Positions 15,185-22,569 of a stretch of 25,251 bases of DNA are shown one piece after another. The stretch covers positions 1 through 25,251 of the forward strand of contig DMUF01000001.1 of assembly GCA_003476445.1 (NCBI GenBank), read 5' to 3'. The notes beneath the pieces are model-generated. The model was given only the letters and a program-made list of their open reading frames with translations, did no database searches and was not told the DNA's origin. The stretch comes from Gammaproteobacteria bacterium (GTDB taxonomy: Bacteria; Pseudomonadota; Gammaproteobacteria; Pseudomonadales; Azotimanducaceae). The position numbers and the translations under genes were made by a program. Numbering within the stretch: the stretch's first letter is position 1; the number at the start of each line of letters is the position of its first letter.

Positions 15185-15961
15185 ATGGAATTACAGGGCA
15201 AGCGCATCATCGTGACGGGATCAGCGCGGGGGATGGGCGCTGCGATCCTGCGGGCGTATGTGCGGGCGGGGGCCCGCGTCGTAGCGATGGATGTTACGGA
15301 CGCGACCGGGGTGGCAGAAGCCGCGCAGGTGCATGCGATGGGGCCCGGAACCGCGGAGTACATGCACGTCGACGTTTCAGATCGGCAGAGCGTAGAGACC
15401 GCGTTTGCCGCCGCGGCGGCGCGGCTGGGCGGCCTTGATGTGCTCGCCCATCCTGCGGCGATCCAGCGCTCCTCCGATGCGGGCAGTGTGACCGTGGAAG
15501 ACTGGGATCTGATGTTCGCGGTAAACGTGCGCGGCACGATGCTCACCAATCAGGTGGCGCATCGGTACATGAAGGCATCGGGCGGCGGTTCGATCATTAA
15601 CTTCGGCTCGATCTCCGGTCAGCGTGCGGAGCCGTCGGCTGCCGCGTACTCCGCCGCGAAGGGCGCGGTGCACGCGTGGACACGAACGGCCGCGGGTACG
15701 TGGGGCGCGGACAATATCCGTGTCAACGCGATCCTGCCGGCGATGGCTACCCCCATGTACCGGGAAGCCATGGCCCGCGCCACGGAGGCTGAGCGCACCG
15801 CGAGTTTCTGGCGCAATCGAAGCTCGATTGCCATGGGTCAGGAATATGGTGATCCGGATCGCGACCTGGCGCCGGTGATGGTATTTCTGGCGTCCGATGG
15901 CGCCCGCTTCATCACCGGACAGCTCATTCCGGTGGACGGCGGGCAGACCAACGTCCGCTGA
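15185..15961 (+). CDS. Short-chain dehydrogenase/reductase (classical SDR)
   Basis: This 258-residue enzyme starts at the ATG at 15185 with AGGGGAG just upstream (an in-frame ATG at 15161 lacks a good site). Rossmann motif TGSARGMG is at 11-18 and D36 at the end of the second strand points to NAD(H) preference. Catalytic N114, S142, Y155 and K159 are present (NFGSISG; AYSAAKG). The C-terminal ITGQLIPVDGG is typical. The usual NNAG motif is replaced by AHPAA (88-92), a less common variant. The reaction is reversible oxidation of a hydroxyl or hydroxyacyl group; the substrate is not predictable. It is last in the accessory run, and the ilv promoter follows. Confidence 0.9.
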   Translation: MELQGKRIIVTGSARGMGAAILRAYVRAGARVVAMDVTDATGVAEAAQVHAMGPGTAEYMHVDVSDRQSVETAFAAAAARLGGLDVLAHPAAIQRSSDAGSVTVEDWDLMFAVNVRGTMLTNQVAHRYMKASGGGSIINFGSISGQRAEPSAAAYSAAKGAVHAWTRTAAGTWGADNIRVNAILPAMATPMYREAMARATEAERTASFWRNRSSIAMGQEYGDPDRDLAPVMVFLASDGARFITGQLIPVDGGQTNVR

Positions 15962-16007
15962 GCTTTAGCGCTTGTGGCGTCAGTCGGCCCCTGGGGCGCG
16001 ACTTGCG

Positions 16008-16036
16008 TTGACATGCCGCAGGCGAAACCGAAAAAT
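16008..16036 (+). promoter_or_regulatory. Sigma70 promoter for the ilv-pssA operon
   Basis: A perfect -35 TTGACA (16008-16013) is followed after 17 bases by AAAAAT (16031-16036), a 4/6 match to the -10 consensus in an A-rich patch. This is the best promoter in the window. It would give a leader of roughly 110 bases before ilvB. Confidence 0.6.
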
Positions 16037-16068
16037 ACCGCCCCCTTCCGCCCGTCCGGTCAAACCGT

Positions 16069-16091
16069 CGCCCAATCAATTGGTTAGGGCG
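16069..16091. promoter_or_regulatory. Leader dyad upstream of ilvB
   Basis: Within the predicted ilv leader, CGCCC (16069-16073) pairs with GGGCG (16087-16091), and the interior holds the palindrome CCAATCAATTGG (16072-16083). It may be an operator or part of an mRNA structure. No Leu/Ile/Val-rich leader peptide was recognised, so classic attenuation is not supported. Confidence 0.35.
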
Positions 16092-16153
16092 GCTGCTCCA
16101 GATTGACGCTGGTATGCGGGGTGGGCATCACTTTGAGCGACAGGGCGCGCGAA

Positions 16154-17920
16154 ATGGCAGAGCATCTCTCCGGCGGCGACATGTTGATCCGGGCACTTCA
16201 GGACGCCGGCGTGGAATACGTCTTTGGCTACCCTGGCGGTGCCGCTCTGCATATTTATGACGCCATTTTTCGGCAGCAAAAGGTGGAGCACATCCTGGTG
16301 CGCCACGAACAGGCGGCCACGCACATGGCGGACGGTTATGCGCGCGCGACGGGCAAGCCCGGGGTTGTGCTCGTCACATCCGGACCGGGCGCCACCAATG
16401 CCATCACCGGTATTGCCACGGCGTACATGGACTCGATCCCGATGATCGTTATCTCGGGGCAGGTGCCCGCGAGCCTCATTGGCACCGATGCCTTTCAGGA
16501 AACGGACATGGTCGGTATCAGCCGACCGATCGTTAAGCACAGCTTCATCGTGCGGCATTGCAGCGAGATCCCGGAGATCGTGGCGAAGGCGTTTTACATT
16601 GCCACCACGGGTCGACCGGGTCCGGTGGTGATCGACGTACCGAAGAACACGACCGACCCGCTGATCACCGCCGAATATCGCTACCCGACGAGCGTCAGCC
16701 TGCGTTCCTACACGCCGGAAACGCGTGGCGACGCGCAACAGATCCGCAAGGCCGCGGCGGCAATGATCGAAGCGCGCCGCCCGGTTATCTATGCGGGCGG
16801 CGGCGTCATTCTTGGCAATGCGTCGGATGCGCTTACGCGTTTCGCGCGCCAACTCAATTTTCCGGTGACCAATACGCTCATGGGCCTTGGGGCTTTTCCC
16901 GGTGAAGACCGCCAGTGCCTGGGCATGCTCGGCATGCACGGCACGTATGAGGCCAACATGGCGATGCACCACGCCGATCTCATTCTCGCGATCGGTGCGC
17001 GGTTCGACGATCGGGTTACCAACGACCCCCGCAAGTTCTGCCCGGACGCCACGATCATTCACGTGGATGTCGATCCTGCGAGCATCGCGAAAATCATTTC
17101 CGCTCACATTCCGATTGCCGGCGACGTAGCGCTGGTGCTCGAAGAGCTCGAAGTCCAGGTGGCTGCCGAGCGCGCCCGTCGCCCCGCCTTGCCGGATGCC
17201 GAAGCGCTTGCCGAATGGTGGGACCGGATCGATGCGTGGCGCGCGGCCCATGGTCTGCGACATGACCTGCGTCCCGAACCCGGTCGCCCCATTCGTCCGC
17301 AAACAGCGGTGCAGGCGTTGCACCGGGTTACCGGCGGCGAGGCCTATGTCACGAGCGACGTGGGTCAGCACCAGATGTTCGCGGCGCAGTACTACCGGTT
17401 TCCTGCTCCGCGTCGCTGGATCAATTCCGGCGGCCTCGGCACGATGGGGTTTGGTCTGCCTGCGGCCATGGGCGTGCAGTTCGGTTTTCCGGACGCCGTT
17501 GTGGCGTGTGTGACGGGTGAAGGCAGTTTCATGATGAACATGCAGGAGCTCTCGACCTGCCTCCAGTACGGTCTGCCCATCAAGATCATCAATCTGAACA
17601 ACCAGGCGCTGGGCATGGTCAAGCAGTGGCAGGACATGCAGTACAGCGGGCGCCATTCGCAGAGCAGCTACAGCGATTCGCTGCCCGACTTCAAGACGCT
17701 CGTAGAAGCGTTCGGACATGTCGGCATTCGCGTTGAGCAGGCGGAAGACCTTGAGCCCGCGCTCGAGGAGGCGTTCAGTGACAAGTATCGGCGTCGCCTG
17801 GTCTTCGTCGACATCTGGGTGGATCGCGAAGAGCACGTCTACCCCATGGCCGTCCGCGGCGGCGCGATGTGCGACATGATCCTGGCGCGCTCGCCGGTCG
17901 GCATCGAGGACAACTACTGA
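16154..17920 (+). CDS. ilvI: Acetolactate synthase large (catalytic) subunit
   Basis: This ThDP- and FAD-dependent enzyme condenses two pyruvates (or pyruvate and 2-oxobutyrate), the first common step of Val/Leu/Ile synthesis. I chose the ATG at 16154, with AGGG 8 bases before it, giving 588 residues beginning MAEHLSGGDMLIRALQDAGV like other family members; in-frame TTG/GTG codons upstream (from 16103) have weaker sites. Features: FGYPGGAALHIYD near the N-terminus, catalytic glutamate E52 in VRHEQAATHMADGYARATG, the FAD-binding middle domain, and the ThDP/Mg motif VTGEGSF with the NLNNQALGM stretch. The usual GDG is GEG here (E456), a conservative variant I recall in related bacteria. It overlaps the small-subunit gene by 1 base. 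The symbol could equally be ilvB. Confidence 0.95.
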   Translation: MAEHLSGGDMLIRALQDAGVEYVFGYPGGAALHIYDAIFRQQKVEHILVRHEQAATHMADGYARATGKPGVVLVTSGPGATNAITGIATAYMDSIPMIVISGQVPASLIGTDAFQETDMVGISRPIVKHSFIVRHCSEIPEIVAKAFYIATTGRPGPVVIDVPKNTTDPLITAEYRYPTSVSLRSYTPETRGDAQQIRKAAAAMIEARRPVIYAGGGVILGNASDALTRFARQLNFPVTNTLMGLGAFPGEDRQCLGMLGMHGTYEANMAMHHADLILAIGARFDDRVTNDPRKFCPDATIIHVDVDPASIAKIISAHIPIAGDVALVLEELEVQVAAERARRPALPDAEALAEWWDRIDAWRAAHGLRHDLRPEPGRPIRPQTAVQALHRVTGGEAYVTSDVGQHQMFAAQYYRFPAPRRWINSGGLGTMGFGLPAAMGVQFGFPDAVVACVTGEGSFMMNMQELSTCLQYGLPIKIINLNNQALGMVKQWQDMQYSGRHSQSSYSDSLPDFKTLVEAFGHVGIRVEQAEDLEPALEEAFSDKYRRRLVFVDIWVDREEHVYPMAVRGGAMCDMILARSPVGIEDNY

Positions 17921-18411
17921 TGCGCCACATCATCGCTCTTCTGCTCGAGAACGAAGCCGGTGCGCTGTCACGCGTGGTTGGACTTTTTTCCCAGCGCAAC
18001 TACAACATCGAGTCGCTCACCGTTGCACCAACCGAGGATGCCACGCTGTCGCGTGTGACCCTGATCACGGTGGGCGACGACAGCAAGATCGATCAGATCA
18101 TCAAACACCTCTATAAGCTCGTCGAAGTGGTGAAGGTGGTCGACCTGTCGGAATCCGAGCATGTCGAGCGCGAGCTCATGCTCATCAAGCTGCGCGCGGA
18201 GGGCTCCGCCCGGGACGAAGTCAAGCGCACGGCAGATATCTTTCGCGGCCAGATCGTCGACGTCACCGCCGCCACCTATACGGTGCAGCTGGTGGGGCCG
18301 AGCGCAAAGCTGGACGCATTCATTCGCGCGATCGGCAAGACCACCATCCTCGAGGTAGTGCGCTCGGGGGTATCCGGCATCAGCCGCGGCGAAAAGGTGC
18401 TTTGCGTCTGA
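17920..18411 (+). CDS. ilvH: Acetolactate synthase small (regulatory) subunit
   Basis: This 163-residue subunit, the same length as E. coli IlvH, binds valine and stimulates the catalytic subunit. The ATG at 17920 shares its A with the preceding TGA, and GAGGA lies 9 bases upstream. The N-terminal ACT domain (residues 2-75) carries the signature LLENEAGALSRVVGLFSQRNYNIESL with the glycine and asparagine positions used in valine feedback. A second ACT-like domain (about 80-160) follows, with the conserved RGQIVDVT and ISRGEKVL stretches. A 56-base gap leads to ilvC. Confidence 0.95.
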   Translation: MRHIIALLLENEAGALSRVVGLFSQRNYNIESLTVAPTEDATLSRVTLITVGDDSKIDQIIKHLYKLVEVVKVVDLSESEHVERELMLIKLRAEGSARDEVKRTADIFRGQIVDVTAATYTVQLVGPSAKLDAFIRAIGKTTILEVVRSGVSGISRGEKVLCV

Positions 18412-18467
18412 CAGCCTGTCGGGCGCTGCAACGTCGAATTTCCACGACACCATCCGAGGATCCTCTC

Positions 18468-19487
18468 ATGCATGTGTACTATGACAAGGACGCCGACCTC
18501 TCGATCATTCAGCAGATGAATGTGCTCATCGTCGGCTACGGTTCGCAGGGGCACGCCCACGCGAACAACCTGCGCGATTCCGGCGTCACAAATCTTGTGA
18601 TCGGTCTGCGCAAGGGCTCGGATTCGTGGCGCAAGGCCGCAAACGCCGGCTTCAACGTGTCCGAAGTGGCAGATGCCGCCAAGAATGCGGATCTGATCAT
18701 GATCCTCACGCCGGACGAGCATCAGCAGGCGATCTATCGCGATCAGATTCTGCCGAATGTGAAGCAAGGCGCGGCGCTCGCGTTTGCGCACGGCTTCAAC
18801 ATTCACTTTGGGCTGATTGAGCCGCGCAAGGATCTCGACGTGCTCATGATCGCGCCGAAGGGCCCGGGCCACACCGTGCGTTCGACGTATGTGGAAGGGG
18901 GCGGCGTCCCGTCCCTGATCGCCATTTTCCAGAACGCCTCGGGTCGGGCCAAGGACCTGGCGCTCTCTTATGCGAGTGCCAACGGCGGCGGTCGTGCGGG
19001 GGTGATCGAGACCTCGTTCCGCGAAGAGACCGAAACCGATCTTTTCGGTGAGCAGGCGGTGCTCTGCGGCGGCGCCGCGGCGCTGGTGCAGGCAGGTTTC
19101 GAGACGCTGGTCGAGGCGGGCTATGCGCCTGAGATGGCGTACTTCGAGTGCCTGCACGAGCTCAAGCTGATCGTCGACTTCTTCTACGAAGGCGGCATCA
19201 CCAACATGTGGTACACGGTGTCGAACACCGCGGAGTACGGTGGTCTGACACGCGGATCGCGCATCATCACCGATGAGACGAAGGCAGAGATGAAGCGTAT
19301 TCTCGCTGAAATCCAGACCGGTCGTTTCGCGCGTGAATTCGTGACCGAGAATCAGGCGGGCGCACCAACCATCAAGGCCATGCGCCGCATCAGTCAGGCT
19401 CATCCCATCGAGGATGTCGGTGCGCGTCTGCGCGGTATGATGCCGTGGATCCAGGCGCGGCGGCTGGTCGATCGCGACAAGAACTGA
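18468..19487 (+). CDS. ilvC: Ketol-acid reductoisomerase, class I
   Basis: IlvC isomerises and reduces acetolactate or acetohydroxybutyrate with NAD(P)H and Mg2+, the second common step of branched-chain amino acid synthesis. The ATG at 18468 has GAGGA 7 bases upstream and gives 339 residues, the class I length. The Rossmann motif VGYGSQGHAHANNLRDSG is near the N-terminus; the phosphate-binding loop region LRKGSDSW suggests NADPH use. Catalytic region: FAHGFNIHFG, then ETSFREETETDLFGEQAVLCGG with the Mg-binding Asp and Glu, and FECLHELKLIVDFFYEGG with the second pair of glutamates. All key residues are present. A hairpin without a T-run separates it from pssA. Confidence 0.97.
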   Translation: MHVYYDKDADLSIIQQMNVLIVGYGSQGHAHANNLRDSGVTNLVIGLRKGSDSWRKAANAGFNVSEVADAAKNADLIMILTPDEHQQAIYRDQILPNVKQGAALAFAHGFNIHFGLIEPRKDLDVLMIAPKGPGHTVRSTYVEGGGVPSLIAIFQNASGRAKDLALSYASANGGGRAGVIETSFREETETDLFGEQAVLCGGAAALVQAGFETLVEAGYAPEMAYFECLHELKLIVDFFYEGGITNMWYTVSNTAEYGGLTRGSRIITDETKAEMKRILAEIQTGRFAREFVTENQAGAPTIKAMRRISQAHPIEDVGARLRGMMPWIQARRLVDRDKN

Positions 19488-19492
19488 GCAAC

Positions 19493-19508
19493 GGCGGGTT
19501 ACCCCGCC
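19493..19508 (+). terminator. Hairpin between ilvC and pssA (partial terminator or processing stem)
   Basis: GGCGGG (19493-19498) and CCCGCC (19503-19508) form a perfect 6-base GC stem with a 4-base loop starting 6 bases after the ilvC stop. No U-run follows, so full termination is doubtful; 3'-end stabilisation or partial attenuation ahead of pssA fits better. Confidence 0.4.
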
Positions 19509-19527
19509 AGCCCGGGAGGACACCGGA

Positions 19528-20313
19528 ATGGATGTCTCGGATCAGGCGGATGACGAGCAGGTGAACGGCGAGACGGAGAAGGTCTCGCCGCGTCGCCGAG
19601 GCATCTATCTGGCCCCAAACCTGATCACGACCGGTGCCTTGTTTGCGGGGTTCTACGCGATCGTCGCAGGGATGAACGGCAATTTCGTGGCCGCTGCGCT
19701 TGCGATTTACGTTGCCATGCTGCTCGACACGCTCGACGGTCGTGTTGCCCGTTGGACCCGTACCGAAAGCCGTTTCGGTGCGGAGTACGACAGCCTCTCG
19801 GACATGGTTGCGTTTGGCGTAGCGCCGGCGCTGGTGGCTTTCTCCTGGGGTCTCGACACCTTGGGCAAGGTGGGCTGGTTCTGCACGTTCGTCTACATGG
19901 CCTGCGCCGCGCTTCGACTCGCACGCTTCAATACCCAGAGCGAACTCGCGTCTTTTACCGGCCTTGCCAGTCCTTCTGCGGCCGCGATCATCGCGAGCGC
20001 GGTCTGGGTATCGAGCGAGGGTATGGAAAACGCTGAGCCCTCGTTTCTGGCGGCCCTGCTGATCGGAATTCTTACCCTGCTGGTAGGTCTGCTCATGGTC
20101 TCGAGCTTTCGCTACTTTTCACCCAAAGGCATCGATCTCAAGGATCGTGTCCCTTTCATCACACTGGTCTTTATCGCGCTCGTGCTTGCGATCATGGTCG
20201 CAGACCCGCCGCGCGTGCTGCTGGTGTTGTCCTTGCTCTACGCGGCTTCGGGTCCGGTCACGTTTCTCTGGCGTCGCCGCCGTCGCGCGGTGCGACAGGG
20301 TGGTGGCGCATGA
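19528..20313 (+). CDS. pssA: CDP-diacylglycerol-serine O-phosphatidyltransferase (phosphatidylserine synthase)
   Basis: This 261-residue integral membrane enzyme makes phosphatidylserine from CDP-diacylglycerol and serine, the route to phosphatidylethanolamine. GGAGGA lies 7 bases before the ATG. The CDP-alcohol phosphotransferase motif is complete at about residues 67-93 (DTLDGRVARWTRTESRFGAEYDSLSD), with the Asp residues that bind metal and substrate. About seven to eight hydrophobic helices follow. It is of the membrane-bound type (as in Bacillus and Pseudomonas), not the phospholipase D-like E. coli type. The order ilvC-pssA is conserved in Pseudomonas as I recall. The stop overlaps the phhB start by 4 bases (ATGA). 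Confidence 0.93.
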   Translation: MDVSDQADDEQVNGETEKVSPRRRGIYLAPNLITTGALFAGFYAIVAGMNGNFVAAALAIYVAMLLDTLDGRVARWTRTESRFGAEYDSLSDMVAFGVAPALVAFSWGLDTLGKVGWFCTFVYMACAALRLARFNTQSELASFTGLASPSAAAIIASAVWVSSEGMENAEPSFLAALLIGILTLLVGLLMVSSFRYFSPKGIDLKDRVPFITLVFIALVLAIMVADPPRVLLVLSLLYAASGPVTFLWRRRRRAVRQGGGA

Positions 20314-20654
20314 GCGATCTCGCGCGCGAACGTTGCAGCGCCTGTGAGCCCGGCGCACCGGCGGTGACGGGCGAAGAGCGGGCGCAGCTTCTTGAGCGTC
20401 TGCCAGGGTGGACTGTGCGCTATGAGAACGGCGTCCCCGTTCTCGTCCGCTTGTTTGTGTGCGCCGACTTTGCAGCGGCGCTCCGTTTCGCGAATGCGAT
20501 CGGTGCGATGGCGGACGCCGAGGATCATCACCCCCGTCTGGTCGTGGAGTGGGGGAGGGTCGAGGTGAGCTGGTGGACGCATACCATCGATGGGTTGCAC
20601 CGCAACGACTTTATCCTTGCCGCGCGGACCGACGCCCTCGCGCAAACACTCTGA
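20310..20654 (+). CDS. phhB: Pterin-4a-carbinolamine dehydratase
   Basis: This 114-residue enzyme dehydrates 4a-hydroxytetrahydrobiopterin, recycling the pterin cofactor of phenylalanine hydroxylase. The catalytic stretch EDHHPRLVVEWGRVEVSWW with its paired histidines and the following HTIDGLHRNDFILAARTD are nearly textbook, and the Cys-containing N-terminus (CSACEPGAP) is common in proteobacterial PhhB. It begins inside the pssA stop (ATGA), so expression is coupled to the ilv-pssA operon. No phenylalanine hydroxylase gene is in the window. It is tail to tail with the DAHP synthase gene. Confidence 0.93.
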   Translation: MSDLARERCSACEPGAPAVTGEERAQLLERLPGWTVRYENGVPVLVRLFVCADFAAALRFANAIGAMADAEDHHPRLVVEWGRVEVSWWTHTIDGLHRNDFILAARTDALAQTL

Positions 20655-20663
20655 TGGTCGCGC

Positions 20664-20682
20664 GCGCGGCGATCGACCGCGC
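20664..20682. terminator. GC-rich stem-loop in the phhB/aroG convergent gap
   Basis: GCGCGG (20664-20669) and CCGCGC (20677-20682) form a perfect 6-base stem with a 7-base loop in the 78-base convergent intergenic region. It could stop transcription from both sides, but the flanking U-runs are poor. Confidence 0.35.
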
Positions 20683-20732
20683 TCTGCGACGTTAAGCCAG
20701 ATCCGCTCCGCCGCGCCGTTCAGTTGCCCGGT

Positions 20733-21788
20733 TTAGCCGCGCCGACGGCGGCTTGCGGCCGCAAGCTCAGCCAGGCACGCCACGCTGTCGTCCCAGCCGA
20801 TGCAGGCATCCGTGATGCTTTGCCCGTACACCAGATTGTCCCGAGAGGCGATCTTCTGATTGCCCTCGACCAGGTTGCTTTCGATCATGACGCCGAAGAT
20901 GCGCTGTTCACCGTCGGCTACCTGTCGGCAGATGTCGGCGCACACGTTCACCTGGCGTTGGTGCTGCTTTTCGCTGTTGGCATGGCTCATGTCGATCATG
21001 ACCCGTGCGTCGAGGCTGGCCGCCGCAAGCAGACGACTCGCTTCCTGCACAGACGCGCTGTCGTAGTTGGTGCGGCCGCCGCCACCGCGCAGAATCACGT
21101 GGCAGTCGGGATTGCCGGATGTGGAAAAGATCGCCGAGCGACCCTGCTTGGTGACCGAGAGAAAGATATGCGGGTGCGCGGCTGACTTGATGGCATCCAC
21201 CGCCACCTGAATCGAGCCATCGGTACTGTTCTTGAACCCCACCGGGCAGGACAGTCCGGATGTCAGCTGGCGGTGAACCTGGCTTTCGGTCGTTCGTGCG
21301 CCGATTGCGCCCCAGCTGACGAGATCGCCGATGTACTGCGGCGTTATGGGATCGAGATATTCCGTGCCTGTGCCAAGCCCGAGGTCGGTGATGTCGCGGA
21401 GCACTCCCCGCGCGACCCGCAGCCCCGTGTTCACGTCGTAGGAATTGTCGAGGTGGGGATCGTTGATGAGCCCTTTCCAGCCAACCGTGGTGCGCGGTTT
21501 TTCGAAGTACACGCGCATGACCACCACCAGGTCCTGCTGATGGCGCAGCATTTCCTCATGCAGCCGCCCCGCATACTCGAGCGCTGCGCGGGGATCATGA
21601 ATCGAGCAGGGGCCGACGACGACCAGCAGTCGCGGGTCGCGGCCATGCAGCACGTCTGCGATCAGACGGCGCGTGGTAAAGACCGTGCGCGATGCATTTG
21701 CAGTAATGGGCAGGTCGTCGATCAGCGCGGCGGGCGGAATGACTTCTTCCATGCCGGTGATGCGAATGTCATCGGTGAGGTACTTCAT
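20733..21788 (-). CDS. aroG: 3-deoxy-7-phosphoheptulonate (DAHP) synthase, class I
   Basis: This enzyme condenses phosphoenolpyruvate and erythrose-4-phosphate, the first step of the shikimate pathway. It has 351 residues against 350 for E. coli AroG. Metal ligands correspond to C61 (GPCSIHDP), H269 (MSHAN), E303 (MIESNLVEGNQ) and D327 (SITDACIGW), with substrate motifs VYFEKPRTTVGWKGLINDP and GAIGARTTESQVHR. The N-terminus MKYLTDDIRITGMEEVIPP is the allosteric extension of the AroF/G/H type. Which aromatic amino acid inhibits it cannot be settled: some stretches resemble AroG, while FSTSGNPDCHVILRGG has AroF-like features. The symbol is therefore nominal. It is divergent from the holD-like gene. 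Confidence 0.93.
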   Translation of the reverse strand: MKYLTDDIRITGMEEVIPPAALIDDLPITANASRTVFTTRRLIADVLHGRDPRLLVVVGPCSIHDPRAALEYAGRLHEEMLRHQQDLVVVMRVYFEKPRTTVGWKGLINDPHLDNSYDVNTGLRVARGVLRDITDLGLGTGTEYLDPITPQYIGDLVSWGAIGARTTESQVHRQLTSGLSCPVGFKNSTDGSIQVAVDAIKSAAHPHIFLSVTKQGRSAIFSTSGNPDCHVILRGGGGRTNYDSASVQEASRLLAAASLDARVMIDMSHANSEKQHQRQVNVCADICRQVADGEQRIFGVMIESNLVEGNQKIASRDNLVYGQSITDACIGWDDSVACLAELAAASRRRRG

Positions 21789-21827
21789 GCGCGCAGGCCT
21801 GCTGTCCGGCAGCTACCGGGTACCATG

Positions 21828-21833
21828 TAGAAT
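21828..21833 (+). promoter_or_regulatory. Candidate -10 element (TAGAAT) for the holD-like gene
   Basis: TAGAAT lies 38 bases before the chosen start of the holD-like gene, in the divergent gap with aroG. No good -35 is visible. The same bases read as TATTCT on the other strand and could also serve aroG. Confidence 0.4.
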
Positions 21834-21865
21834 ACCCCAGTTTTCAGCATGGAGTGGCGGGCTGC

Positions 21866-22567
21866 ATGCGCGCACCCCTTTCGGCATCGGTCCGGCGCCG
21901 CATTCTCGGCGATCTCGGTATTGAGGTCTGGCGCTTGCGTTCGACCCAGGCCGAAAGCGTCGCCCGGGCGCAGGTTATTGAGCCGCATACCGACCGCGAG
22001 CTCGCTAGGGCGGCGGCGCCCTTGGCGTCGGCGCCCGTTGCACCTGCGCCGTCCGCCGCTGCTGCGGGACCCAACTCAGCGAACACGCCGCACCCGGCGC
22101 GCGAGCCCTCAGCTATCCCTGCGCTGCGGGTGGAAGGCTACGGGCTCGCGCTGCCCGGCGCGGTCCTGTTGCTCGCCGGCAGACCGGTCGGTCGTGACGC
22201 GCGCTTTGCGCGCGATCTCCTCGCTGCCGCCGCGGGCTCCTATGCCGCAGAGCCCGAGCTGCGGCGTTTCGAATGGCCGCCCGCCCTGCCGTTGCCGGGG
22301 ACGCAGTCGCCCGATGCGGCGCAGCGTGCGTTAGCCGCCTTTCTCGACAAATTGCTGCAGGACATGGGGGCAAAAGCGCTGCTGGTCGAGGCGGCCATCG
22401 CGGAGATGCTGCCGGCAGCATTCGCCGACGTCCTGGTCGTGCGTTTTCCGAATCTTTCCGGGCTTGCGCGCGAGGGTGCGGCCAAGCGCGCGGTCTGGTC
22501 GTCGCTTCAACCGCTTCACGCAGCGCGTCCGGGTGCAGCGTCTCTGCCGGTCACGCCGGACCCGTGA
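21866..22567 (+). CDS. HolD-like protein (probable DNA polymerase III psi subunit-related)
   Basis: The 233-residue protein begins at the ATG at 21866 (GGAG at 21851-21854, spacer 11); a GTG at 21854 is an alternative with no clear site. The N-terminus RRRILGDLGIEVWRLRS resembles the start of E. coli HolD, where the extreme N-terminus binds the chi subunit. An Ala/Pro-rich linker (about residues 48-85) follows, then an alpha/beta domain (about 88-220; AVLLLAGRPVG, LLQDMGAKALLVEAAI, VLVVRFPNLSGL) that could be the psi fold. Supporting context: rimI follows with near overlap and prfC comes next, as in E. coli holD-rimI-yjjG-prfC. The assignment is from synteny plus a short motif. It is much longer than E. 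coli HolD (137). Confidence 0.55.
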   Translation: MRAPLSASVRRRILGDLGIEVWRLRSTQAESVARAQVIEPHTDRELARAAAPLASAPVAPAPSAAAAGPNSANTPHPAREPSAIPALRVEGYGLALPGAVLLLAGRPVGRDARFARDLLAAAAGSYAAEPELRRFEWPPALPLPGTQSPDAAQRALAAFLDKLLQDMGAKALLVEAAIAEMLPAAFADVLVVRFPNLSGLAREGAAKRAVWSSLQPLHAARPGAASLPVTPDP

Positions 22568-22569
22568 AC

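Noticed and set aside
15987..15997. GCCCC-T-GGGGC palindrome after the SDR gene as a terminator
   Set aside because: The loop would be one base and no T-run follows; a stable hairpin is not supported.
16076..17836. 586-codon open frame antisense to acetolactate synthase
   Set aside because: It mirrors a highly conserved gene; the translation is His/Arg-rich with no recognisable domain.
18276..19523. 415-codon open frame antisense to ilvC
   Set aside because: Shadow of ilvC in the opposite strand; no start signal and no domain.
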